Shown here: one piece after another, positions 35,501-42,031 of the stretch
Numbering within the stretch: the stretch's first letter is position 1
Layout: each line of letters starts with the position of its first letter
Notes under the pieces: model-generated
The model's database searches: none
The model's input: only the letters and a program-made list of their open reading frames with translations
Told to the model about the DNA's origin: nothing
Program-made: the position numbers and the translations under genes
Source: CAVSMC01 sp963728935
GTDB lineage: Bacteria > Pseudomonadota > Gammaproteobacteria > Burkholderiales > Casimicrobiaceae
Assembly: GCA_963728935.1 (NCBI GenBank)
Contig: CAVSMC010000001.1
Coordinates: 3,410,001-3,474,000, forward strand
Length of the DNA: 64,000 nucleotides
Reading direction: 5' to 3'

Positions 35501-36105
35501 TCGGCAACGCCGTGCTGTTCTCGATCGGTCAGGCGTTTCGTAACGTCGGCTCGAAGGTGCTCTATTTCGCCGGCTACAAGAAGATCGTCGATCGCTACAA
35601 GGTCGCCGAGATCGAGGCCGCGGCCGATGTCGTCGTCTGGTGCTGCGACGAAGCGCCGGGTTTTGTCCCCGACCGCCCGCAGGACCGCGCGTTCGTCGGC
35701 AACATCGTGCAGGCGCTGGCGGCTTACGCATCGGGCGGGCTCGGCGAGCCTGCGATACCGCTCGTTTCATGCGATCGGTTGATCGCGATCGGCTCGGACA
35801 AGATGATGGCGGCCGTCGGCCTCGCCCGCCACGGCGTGCTCGCGCCGTACCTCAAGCCCGGGCATCGCGCGCTTGCCTCGATCAATTCGCCGATGCAGTG
35901 CATGATGAAAGAGATTTGCGCGCAATGCCTGCAGCCGCATCGCGATCCGCTGACCGGCCAGGTGAGCTATGTGTTCTCGTGCTTCAATCAGGACCAGCCG
36001 CTCGACCGCGTCGATTTCGGCGGTCTGGACGCGCGGTTGAAGCAGAACGTCGTGCAGGAGAAGTTGACCGCGCAGTGGATCGCGCGAGCGCTCGGGCACC
36101 GCTGA
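32533..36105 (+). CDS. Giant FAD/Fe-S oxidoreductase: GltD-like module fused to a PyrK/FNR-like module
   Basis: This 1190-residue protein has at least four parts. Residues 1-260 are an uncharacterised helical region. Residues 270-370 are a cysteine-rich segment (CIWCHEQGKDSC, CNDCMKSC) that probably binds iron-sulfur clusters. From about residue 410 a GltD-like pyridine-nucleotide oxidoreductase follows, with FAD loop VLVVGMGPAGFTLA and a second loop VVVVGGGLTAIDTATE near 590. From about 870 there is a ferredoxin-reductase/PyrK-like module (RFKPGQFYRLQN), ending in a cysteine cluster near 1122-1152 (CMMKEICAQCLQP...CF). It probably moves electrons between NAD(P)H, flavins and Fe-S centres. 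ATG 32533 is used; ATG 32575 is an equally possible start, and neither has a clear ribosome site. The pathway is unknown. Confidence 0.8.
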   Translation: MSCRQSNGLVPHLYMDLSLPSPLRLAHGLTFADLYSVEGAARIDALFATHLAKADSSLSERLVAARADPSSLMAKAESELLIALAPHVEDFIAHLFGVEVDVLALQARHHELAPLYAMKRVFVQRKAMNTHKAAEASTFDGAALARDVEARIGVRPEGVAGELALANAVITWGEDEAANHESLDIAMRYAAWAAHAPQAAAVRKAGVLFRAPRKLDYMRLVPIEHVERFGISMTKLPDDHRRRREGFALTDAGMELPAALGESHYCIWCHEQGKDSCAKGLPEKKPADGPALETPFKKTVFGVTLAGCPLEERISEFHKLRAEGWAVGALAMVCIDNPMVAGTGHRICNDCMKSCIYQKSDPVDIPQAETRLLKDVLALPWGFEIYGLLTRWNPLNLRRWLPAAPTGKRVLVVGMGPAGFTLAHHLLNDGHTVVGVDGLKIEPLPSAISGVTSSGERVPFVPIRDVATLTEPLDDRVMAGFGGVAEYGITVRWDKNFLKQLRLLIERRERFAMYGGVRFGGTLDVEGAFDLGFDHVALAAGAGRPTVLELPNGLAQGVRTASDFLMALQLTGAAKKDSLANMQVRLPVVVVGGGLTAIDTATESLAYYPVQVEKFLARYEALVADQGRSAVESVWTAAERPIADEFLAHARAIRAERDAAAGAHRPARIVELLQQWGGATIAYRRRLIDSPSYTLNHEEVEKALEEGIWFAEGLTPLAVEVDEHGHARGLTVSAQHNDGDGVWHEYAHTVLPARTILVAAGTSPNTVAAREDAEHFHVDGKYFRLIDEDGVPVKPVRGLAKPPAPAVLTDIRADGRATSFFGDLHPSYFGNVVKAMASAKQGYPVVSRMLARVASASTEADAAFIRRLDGELRATVERVERLTPTIVEVVVRAPAAARRFKPGQFYRLQNYETHAAIVDGTRLTMEGLALTGAWVDRDKGLVSTIVLEMGGSSDLCAQLKPGEPVVLMGPTGAPTEIEPGEAVALVGGGLGNAVLFSIGQAFRNVGSKVLYFAGYKKIVDRYKVAEIEAAADVVVWCCDEAPGFVPDRPQDRAFVGNIVQALAAYASGGLGEPAIPLVSCDRLIAIGSDKMMAAVGLARHGVLAPYLKPGHRALASINSPMQCMMKEICAQCLQPHRDPLTGQVSYVFSCFNQDQPLDRVDFGGLDARLKQNVVQEKLTAQWIARALGHR

Positions 36106-36109
36106 CGCG

Positions 36110-36892
36110 TCAACTGTCGCCGCGCTCGATGGCGGCAGCCAGGGCGTCGGCGAATTGCGCGAGCTCGGCCGCGTTGAGGTCCGACACCGCATAGAGGACG
36201 CGCTGCGGCAGGCGTCGGACGATGACGTGATAGCCGTCGCGTTCGTACGCCGCGCTCCGTGTTCCCGGCGCGCCGTCGGCGACCCAGACGTACGCGTTGA
36301 TCACGTGAGCGCCGCGGCGGTAGACGATCGCGGCGGCCGCCCGCCGATCGACGTACTCGACGCGCCCGCCGTCGAGCGCGAAGCCCAGATGCGACAGATC
36401 GACCACCGGCGGCGAAAACGCGACGCGCCCGGCGAACCACGGCTTCACGTTGTGCCGGTTGCTGGACTCGACATCGGTCAGGTGCGCCGTCATCAGCGAG
36501 CGCACGTGGTTGTCGACGATGTCGTCGCGAATCCGCTGCTCGTTGGAAACCCAGAGCAGCTGCACGGCGACGAGCGCGCCGAGCATGCATCCGGCAACAC
36601 CCGTCGCGAGCGGCGCGAGCCAGCGCCACAGCCGAGCGCGCTCGCGGGCCGCGGGCTCGCGCGCTCGATCGGCCTCGGCGAGCGCCGATGCGAGTCTTGC
36701 GCGCAGCGCGAGCGGCGCGCTGAATCGTTGCGCGTTGTCGCGCACGACGGCCGCACGCACGCGCTCGCCTTCGCACGCGCGGCGGCAGTCGTCGCAATTC
36801 GCGAGGTGATCGTCGAGGCGCCGCCGATCGGCGCCGGGCAGCTCGGCGTCGACGAGCCGCGGGATCATCAAGCGCGCCGTTTCGCAATCCAT
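36110..36892 (-). CDS. Anti-sigma factor with zinc-binding N terminus and one membrane span
   Basis: This is a 260-residue ZAS-type anti-sigma factor. The N-terminal cytoplasmic domain carries the HxxxCxxC motif (HLANCDDC). One transmembrane helix lies at about residues 92-114 (LAPLATGVAGCMLGALVAVQLLWV). The roughly 145-residue C-terminal part would be periplasmic. It starts two bases after the stop of the ECF sigma gene and should bind and hold that sigma factor until a periplasmic signal releases it. Confidence 0.88.
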   Translation of the reverse strand: MDCETARLMIPRLVDAELPGADRRRLDDHLANCDDCRRACEGERVRAAVVRDNAQRFSAPLALRARLASALAEADRAREPAARERARLWRWLAPLATGVAGCMLGALVAVQLLWVSNEQRIRDDIVDNHVRSLMTAHLTDVESSNRHNVKPWFAGRVAFSPPVVDLSHLGFALDGGRVEYVDRRAAAAIVYRRGAHVINAYVWVADGAPGTRSAAYERDGYHVIVRRLPQRVLYAVSDLNAAELAQFADALAAAIERGDS

Positions 36893-36894
36893 CG

Positions 36895-37416
36895 CTAGTC
36901 CTTTCGCGCCATCCGACGCCAGAACAGCGCCCGCGCGCGGGCGAGACGCGACATGACGGTGCCGATCGGCGTGCCGGTGACGTCGGCGATCTCGCGATAC
37001 GACAAACCTTCGAGCTCGCGCAGCACCAGCGCCTCGCGAAACTCGTCGGGCAGGCTCTCGAGCGCGTGGTTCACCGCGTTCGCGGTTTCGGCGCGCTCGA
37101 GCAGCAACACGGGATCGGCCGCCCATTCGCCGTCATCCGGCGCGTCGCAATCGGACGAGAGATCCTCCTGCGAAACGACGGGCGAGCGGCGCGCACGATC
37201 GTAGTATGCGTTGCGAACGATCGCCAGAAGCCATGCGCGCGGATTGTCGCCGCGACAGCGGTCGAAGTAGCGAAGCGCGCGCAGCACGGCGTCCTGCACC
37301 AGGTCCTCGGCGTCGGCATCGTTGCGCGTGAGCCAACGCGCGAGGTTGTAGGCAGCGTCGAGATGCGGAAGCGCGAGCGTCTCGAATCGTCCTTGTCGCA
37401 GCCGCTCATCCTGCAT
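36895..37416 (-). CDS. ECF-type RNA polymerase sigma factor
   Basis: This is a 173-residue group-4 sigma factor. Region 2 is visible as HLDAAYNLARWLTRNDADAEDLVQDAVLRAL...RAWLLAIVRNAYYD. Region 4 is LPDEFREALVLRELEGLSYREIADVTGTPIGTVMSRLARAR. It forms an operon with the anti-sigma gene and faces a divergent metallophosphoesterase/cupredoxin operon. Matching candidate ECF promoter elements lie in front of both units. Confidence 0.93.
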   Translation of the reverse strand: MQDERLRQGRFETLALPHLDAAYNLARWLTRNDADAEDLVQDAVLRALRYFDRCRGDNPRAWLLAIVRNAYYDRARRSPVVSQEDLSSDCDAPDDGEWAADPVLLLERAETANAVNHALESLPDEFREALVLRELEGLSYREIADVTGTPIGTVMSRLARARALFWRRMARKD

Positions 37417-37438
37417 GACCGCTCTCCGTTTCGACGAT

Positions 37439-37465
37439 GACCGCCGACATGCGCGATTTATTCCC
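37439..37465 (-). promoter_or_regulatory. Candidate ECF promoter for the sigma/anti-sigma operon
   Basis: On the minus strand GGGAATAAA (37465-37457) is followed after 14 bases by GGTC (37442-37439), 22 bases before the sigma ATG. The same two elements with the same spacing occur in the opposite direction at 37490-37515, which is the pattern expected of an autoregulated ECF regulon. Confidence 0.6.
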
Positions 37466-37489
37466 GCCGTTCGTCGTTCGCTCGGGCGC

Positions 37490-37515
37490 GGAATAAACGG
37501 CGCAGGTTGCGGGTC
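37490..37515 (+). promoter_or_regulatory. Candidate ECF promoter for the metallophosphoesterase operon
   Basis: GGAATAAA (37490-37497) is followed after 14 bases by GGTC (37512-37515), 44 bases before the ATG at 37560. It mirrors the element in front of the sigma gene exactly in spacing. Confidence 0.6.
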
Positions 37516-37559
37516 CTGCCATCGACGATCCCGTCATTCATTGGAGCGGGGGCTTGCAA

Positions 37560-38447
37560 ATGAATCGAACTTGGTCTCGACGCGATTTCGTGAGGCTCGC
37601 GGGTCTCGGTACGGCCGTCGTCGTTTGCGGCGGCGCGCCCGTTGGCGCAGCGTGCGCGCCGGCACGCGAGACGTTCTACTTCGTCCAATTGTCCGATGTC
37701 CATTGGGGCTTCGACGGTCCGGACATCAACCCCGATCCTCGCGGCACGCTGCCCAAAGCGATCGACGCGGTGAACGCGCTCGCCGTCGCACCGGACTTCG
37801 TGTTCTTCACCGGCGATCTCACGCACACGACCGACGACCCGATCGAGCGGCGCAAGCGGATGTCGGAGTGTCGGAGCGAGATCGGCCGCCTGAAGGTGAA
37901 GGACGTGCGCTTCACCGCCGGCGAGCACGACGCGTCGCTCGATCGGGGCAAGGCGTTTCGCGAAGCGTTCGGCGCCCCAAACTACACGTTCGATCACAAG
38001 GGCGTCCATTTCATCGTGCTCGACAACGTGAGCGATCCGGGCGCCCAGCTCGGCGACGCTCAATTGCGCTGGCTCGCCGACGATCTCGCGAAGCAAGACA
38101 AGAGCGCGCGAATCGTCGTGCTCACGCATCGTCCGCTGTTCGACCTGTATCCGCAATGGGACTGGGCGACGCGCGACGGCGACAAGGCGGTCGACCTGCT
38201 GATGCCGTATCGCGACGTCACGGTGTTCTACGGCCATATCCATCAGGAGCATCATTTCATGACAGGTCACATCGCGCATCATGCCGCCAAGGGCTTGATG
38301 TTCCCGTTGCCGGCGCCGGGCTCGCAGCCCAAGCGCACGCCGTTGCCGTGGGACGCCTCCGCGCCCTATCGCGGGCTCGGGTTTCGCGATATCGACGTCG
38401 AAGAGGGCCGCTACGCGATCGACGAGCGTCCGGTTTTGCAGGCATGA
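37560..38447 (+). CDS. Tat-exported metallophosphoesterase
   Basis: This is a 295-residue calcineurin-like phosphoesterase. Residues 1-31 are a clear Tat signal (SRRDFVRLAG, then a hydrophobic core). Metal-binding motifs are present in order: LSDVHWG, FTGDLTH, then a diverged third motif TAGEHD in place of the usual GNHD, LTHRPLF and YGHIHQEHH. The GNHD-to-GEHD change could alter catalysis. It is periplasmic and is co-transcribed with the cupredoxin gene through an ATGA overlap. Control by the divergent ECF sigma is inferred from the shared promoter elements. Confidence 0.85.
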   Translation: MNRTWSRRDFVRLAGLGTAVVVCGGAPVGAACAPARETFYFVQLSDVHWGFDGPDINPDPRGTLPKAIDAVNALAVAPDFVFFTGDLTHTTDDPIERRKRMSECRSEIGRLKVKDVRFTAGEHDASLDRGKAFREAFGAPNYTFDHKGVHFIVLDNVSDPGAQLGDAQLRWLADDLAKQDKSARIVVLTHRPLFDLYPQWDWATRDGDKAVDLLMPYRDVTVFYGHIHQEHHFMTGHIAHHAAKGLMFPLPAPGSQPKRTPLPWDASAPYRGLGFRDIDVEEGRYAIDERPVLQA

Positions 38448-38815
38448 TCGGCATGGACGCTCGACGCAGGCAGTGGATGCGCGTGGTGGCCGGTGTTTCG
38501 CTCGTCGCAGCGGGCCTCGCAGGCCGCGCGCTGGCCGAACCGAGAGTCATCAGGATCGTCGCCAAGCGCTTCGATTACACGCCCGCGACGGTGACGGTGA
38601 GGCGCGACGAAGCGGTCGTCTTCGAGCTCCAATCGACCGACGTGCCGATGGGCTTCAGCCTGCCGGACTTCAAGCTGCGCATCGACGTCGTGCCGGGCGT
38701 GCCGGCACGACTGCCGTTCACCGCGACGAAGGAGGGCCGATTCACCTTCTTGTGCGACGTCTTCTGCGGCAGCGGTCACGAAGACATGAACGGGACGCTC
38801 GTCGTGACCGGCTGA
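38444..38815 (+). CDS. CuA-type cupredoxin (cytochrome oxidase subunit II-like soluble protein)
   Basis: This is a 123-residue exported cupredoxin. A twin-arginine signal-like N terminus (DARRRQWMRVVAG) precedes a single beta-sandwich domain. The C-terminal copper site is CDVFCGSGHEDM, the CxxxCxxxHxxM pattern of binuclear CuA centres. There is no membrane hairpin as in true subunit II. ATG 38444 overlaps the phosphoesterase stop. It probably carries electrons or copper in the periplasm under control of the neighbouring ECF system. Confidence 0.85.
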   Translation: MIGMDARRRQWMRVVAGVSLVAAGLAGRALAEPRVIRIVAKRFDYTPATVTVRRDEAVVFELQSTDVPMGFSLPDFKLRIDVVPGVPARLPFTATKEGRFTFLCDVFCGSGHEDMNGTLVVTG

Positions 38816-38863
38816 CCCGCGGCGGCGGAGGTTGTCGGCGCCCGGTGGGCTATACTGGCCCGC

Positions 38864-40996
38864 GTGCCGAACACCGTCGTTTTCTATCATCCGCCCGCCG
38901 ACGTCGCCGACGGGCTGCGCGAGCGGATCGCCGAGCACGCGCAACCCGCGACGATCGAGACGGCACGCTCGTCGGCCGACCTTGCGGCCCATTTGCAGTC
39001 GACCGATGCGGTCGCCGTATTCATCGCATTGCCGGATTCCTCCGCTGCGCAACTCGCCGAAGCGAGCCGGATCGCGGCCGCCGCGAACGTTCCGCTGGTG
39101 GCGGTCGCGTTGGCGAACTGCGACGCCGACACCGTTGCGGCTGCGCTTCGCGGCGGTGCCGTCGATGCGCTCGGCGTCGATTCGGCGCGCTGGCAGGCGT
39201 GGTCGACGCTGTTGCCTGCATGGCGCCGCACGGCGGCCGCACATGCTGCCGAGCGGCTGCCGCTCGCTCAGGACGGCAGACACGACGCGCTGACCGGCCT
39301 TCCGGACCGCCATCTGCTGATGGACCGGATGCGCCAGGCGATCGCGCTCGCGGAACGCAGCGGTCGGCCGATCGCGGCGCTGTTCCTCGACATCGACCGC
39401 TTCGGCGGCATCAATGACTCGCTCGGCCGCGACGGCGGCGATGCGATCCTGCGCACGATCGCCGATCGTATCGCGGCCGCCGCGCGCGGCGGCGATACGA
39501 CCGCTCGCGTCGGCGGCGACGAGTTCGTGCTGCTGTGCCCCGAGCTCGCCGACGATGACGAAGCGGCCGAGATCGCGACGCGCATCGCGGACATCGTCGC
39601 CGAACCGATACGCGTCGAAGCCGTGATGCAGCATCTGACCTGCAGCATCGGCGTGGGCATCTATCCGAAAGACGCAGACAGCGCCGCAGACTTGCTCAAG
39701 TGCGCGAACCTCGCCGCATCGCGCGCGAAGCAGCAGGGCCGCAGCCGCATCCAATTCTTCACCGCGGAAATGAACGCTCGCGTGGCCGAGCGCGTCGCGC
39801 TCGAACGCGAGCTTCGCGACGCGATCGATCGCGGCGAGTTCGTTCTGCACTACCAGCCGCAGGTCGACATGGACAGCGGCCGCGTCACGGGCCTCGAAGC
39901 GTTGATCCGCTGGCGCCATCCGAAGCGCGGACTGCTCGCGCCGGGTGCGTTCATCGCGCTCGCCGAGGACAGCGGCCTCATCGTGCCGATGGGACGCTGG
40001 GTGCTGCGCGAAGCGTGCGCACAAGCGGTTGCGCTGCGCGATCTGGGCCACCCCGATCTCGTCATCGCCGTCAACGTGTCGGCGGTGCAAGTGCGCAGCG
40101 GCATGCTGAGCGCCGACGTCGTATCGGCTCTGCGGGAAACGGGGCTCGAGCCGCGCCGCCTCGAGATCGAGCTCACCGAAAGCGCGGTTGCCGAAAGCGG
40201 CGAGCGCTTCGCCGGCGTGCTGCGCGAGATCCGCGAGCATGGTGCCCGCATCGCGATCGACGACTTCGGAACGGGTTATTCGAGCCTTGCGTATCTCAAG
40301 CGCTTTCCGATCAACACCGTCAAGATCGATCAGACGTTCGTCGGCGACATCATCACCGAGCCCGATGACGCCGCGATCGTGCAAGCGGTGATCGCGATGG
40401 CGCACCGGCTCGAGCTCGCGGTGGTCGCCGAGGGCGTCGAGACCGAGGAGCAGGCGGCGTTCCTGCGCCGCTGCCGATGCGATGTCGCGCAGGGGTACTT
40501 GTTCGGAAGGCCCGTTGACGTCGAGGCGCTGCGTTCGCTCCTCTCCGAGCGCGAGCGCGGACCGCGGCCCGCGCCGTTGCCCGGCGGCAACCGCAGCCTG
40601 CTGTTCGTCGACGACGAGGAATCGATCCTGCGGCTGCTCACGCGAATCCTGCGCGGCGAAGGCTACGACATTCACACGGCGACCACGGCCGAGCAGGCGT
40701 TGCAGATCCTCGCGCAGACGCCGATCGCCGTCGTCGTGTCCGACCAGCGGCTTCCCGGCATGAGCGGAACCGAGTTCCTGCGCCGCGTTCGCGCGCTCTA
40801 TCCCGAGACGGTGCGAATCGTGTTGTCAGGCTACGCCGACATCGAGTCGGTGACCTCGGCGATCAACGATGGCGCGATCTACAAGTTCCTGACCAAGCCA
40901 TGGGAAGAGGACGCATTGCGCTCCGATCTCCGCCACGCGTTCCGTCTGTTCGACGCGCTCAAAGCCGGCGACGCATACCCGCGCGCCGATGCTTGA
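38864..40996 (+). CDS. Cyclic-di-GMP enzyme: pseudo-receiver, GGDEF, EAL and C-terminal receiver domains
   Basis: This is a 710-residue signalling protein. Residues 1-130 resemble a receiver without the phospho-acceptor set. A GGDEF domain has the intact active site RVGGDEFVLL near residue 218 and an RGGD inhibitory site five residues before it. An EAL domain has LEALIRW near residue 343 and the later DDFGTGYSS and EGVET motifs. A C-terminal receiver from about residue 575 has LFVDDEE, VVSDQRLPG, SGYA and FLTKPW. Both synthase and phosphodiesterase sites look usable. The start is GTG 38864. It stands alone with no kinase next to it. Confidence 0.9.
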   Translation: MPNTVVFYHPPADVADGLRERIAEHAQPATIETARSSADLAAHLQSTDAVAVFIALPDSSAAQLAEASRIAAAANVPLVAVALANCDADTVAAALRGGAVDALGVDSARWQAWSTLLPAWRRTAAAHAAERLPLAQDGRHDALTGLPDRHLLMDRMRQAIALAERSGRPIAALFLDIDRFGGINDSLGRDGGDAILRTIADRIAAAARGGDTTARVGGDEFVLLCPELADDDEAAEIATRIADIVAEPIRVEAVMQHLTCSIGVGIYPKDADSAADLLKCANLAASRAKQQGRSRIQFFTAEMNARVAERVALERELRDAIDRGEFVLHYQPQVDMDSGRVTGLEALIRWRHPKRGLLAPGAFIALAEDSGLIVPMGRWVLREACAQAVALRDLGHPDLVIAVNVSAVQVRSGMLSADVVSALRETGLEPRRLEIELTESAVAESGERFAGVLREIREHGARIAIDDFGTGYSSLAYLKRFPINTVKIDQTFVGDIITEPDDAAIVQAVIAMAHRLELAVVAEGVETEEQAAFLRRCRCDVAQGYLFGRPVDVEALRSLLSERERGPRPAPLPGGNRSLLFVDDEESILRLLTRILRGEGYDIHTATTAEQALQILAQTPIAVVVSDQRLPGMSGTEFLRRVRALYPETVRIVLSGYADIESVTSAINDGAIYKFLTKPWEEDALRSDLRHAFRLFDALKAGDAYPRADA

Positions 40997-41011
40997 TGAT
41001 GTGCCGGGAAG

Positions 41012-41584
41012 CTACTCGGTCTTGCGGCGGATGATCTCGCGCAGCACCGCCGTGAACTGACGCTCGACCGCGTCGCGCATCATCGGCCCGGCGACGCCCT
41101 CGGGGATCCACAGCTTCGGCACGATCTCGACGCGATAGTCGACGCGCGTTCCGCCCGGAATCTCGGTGAACGTCGTCGTCGAGTCCACGCGCTGCATGTT
41201 GCCGCGCAGTTGATGCGAGCGAATCAATCCGGGGGGCAGGAGCTCGATCATGCGGTCCGATTCGAACGGCATGCGGAACGAACCGAGCTCCATCTGACCG
41301 CGCTGCTGGACGAGCACGTTGTCGTCGACGCGCTTCAAGACCTTGCTCGACTTGAGCGTCGGCATGAACGCCGCCATCTTGTCGAAGTCGGTGAGAACCG
41401 CCCACGCGTCGGCCTGCGGGACTGGCGCGACGAGCGACGCGACGACGATGTAGACGTCGCCCTTGTGCTCGATGCCGACGGTGACCGACTGCGCGGCATC
41501 GTCGGCGGCCGTCGCGGACATCGGCACGGCGACGACGACGAGCGAGATCAGCAGAGCGGCTAGCGATTTCGACGTCGTCGCCAC
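41012..41584 (-). CDS. Exported START/SRPBCC-fold protein
   Basis: This is a 190-residue protein with an N-terminal signal peptide (ATTSKSLAALLISLVVVAVPMSATA) and a START-like lipid-binding fold (VPQADAWAVLTDFDKMAAFMPTLKSSKVL... GGTRVDYRVEIVPKLWIP). GTG 41584 is preferred because GGGAGA lies seven bases upstream and the signal peptide begins right after it. The frame is open to 41755 but that upstream part has no signal-like sequence. The function is unknown; it probably binds a lipid or hydrophobic ligand in the periplasm. Confidence 0.78.
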   Translation of the reverse strand: MATTSKSLAALLISLVVVAVPMSATAADDAAQSVTVGIEHKGDVYIVVASLVAPVPQADAWAVLTDFDKMAAFMPTLKSSKVLKRVDDNVLVQQRGQMELGSFRMPFESDRMIELLPPGLIRSHQLRGNMQRVDSTTTFTEIPGGTRVDYRVEIVPKLWIPEGVAGPMMRDAVERQFTAVLREIIRRKTE

Positions 41585-41822
41585 GATTGAATCTCCCGCA
41601 GTGTTGCGGCGCGCGCGATCCACCTCTCCGACAGATCGCGGGCGCCGCTGCGCGATCGACGACATCGCGCCTTCCCCACCGAACAGCTGTCGCGGTTCGT
41701 TATTCCGCGACGCTTCGGAAAGCGAGATCGTGCGCGACTCACCTGGAAACGGCAAGTGGAGCGGGTCTATCGAGCGAATCGGGTGGAGTCGCTTGGTTCG
41801 GCGGCGGGAGGGTACTCGCGCA

Positions 41823-41850
41823 AAAGGGCGGCCCGTGCGGACCGCCCTTT
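41823..41850 (-). terminator. Stranded tRNA terminator hairpin at the island's left edge
   Basis: AAAGGGCGG (41823-41831) pairs with CCGCCCTTT (41842-41850), and read leftward it is followed by a T-run (TTTT). It lies ten bases from the displaced tRNA-Thr 3' fragment, so it is probably the original terminator of that tRNA gene, cut away by integration of the island. Confidence 0.7.
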
Positions 41851-41860
41851 CTTTGCTACG

Positions 41861-41908
41861 GGTGCCGGTGGAAGGAGTCGAACCCTCGACCTTCGCATTA
41901 CGAATGCG
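41861..41908. repeat. Left attachment-site copy (displaced 3' part of tRNA-Thr)
   Basis: These 48 bases are identical to 52102-52149 and cover the acceptor, T arm and anticodon arm of tRNA-Thr(CGT). The match ends one base beyond GAATGCG, where the left copy continues TCTCTGACC instead of the D-arm sequence. This is the hallmark of an integrase crossover inside a tRNA gene. Confidence 0.92.
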
Positions 41909-41964
41909 TCTCTGACCGCTTGCCGATCAATGGCTTACACGTGAAAACAATAGCTTAGACTCTT

Positions 41965-42023
41965 GCGATACGTCGCGATACGTCGCAGAATAGCCACTAT
42001 TGCACTTACAGTGCACTTACGGG
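41965..42023. repeat. Short repeats at the island's left end (candidate integrase arm sites)
   Basis: GCGATACGTC is repeated in tandem at 41965-41984. TTGCACTTAC-AG-TGCACTTACG follows at 42000-42021. The GCACTTAC pair recurs at the right end (52034-52055). The repeats lie between the left attachment copy and the integrase start, where integrase and AlpA-like proteins usually bind. Confidence 0.6.
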
Positions 42024-42031
42024 GGCTGACG

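Noticed and set aside
41463..41958. Short ORFs ending in sequences such as GVEPSTFALRM at the left attachment site
   Set aside because: They translate the displaced tRNA fragment and its flank, and no ribosome site or protein family supports them.
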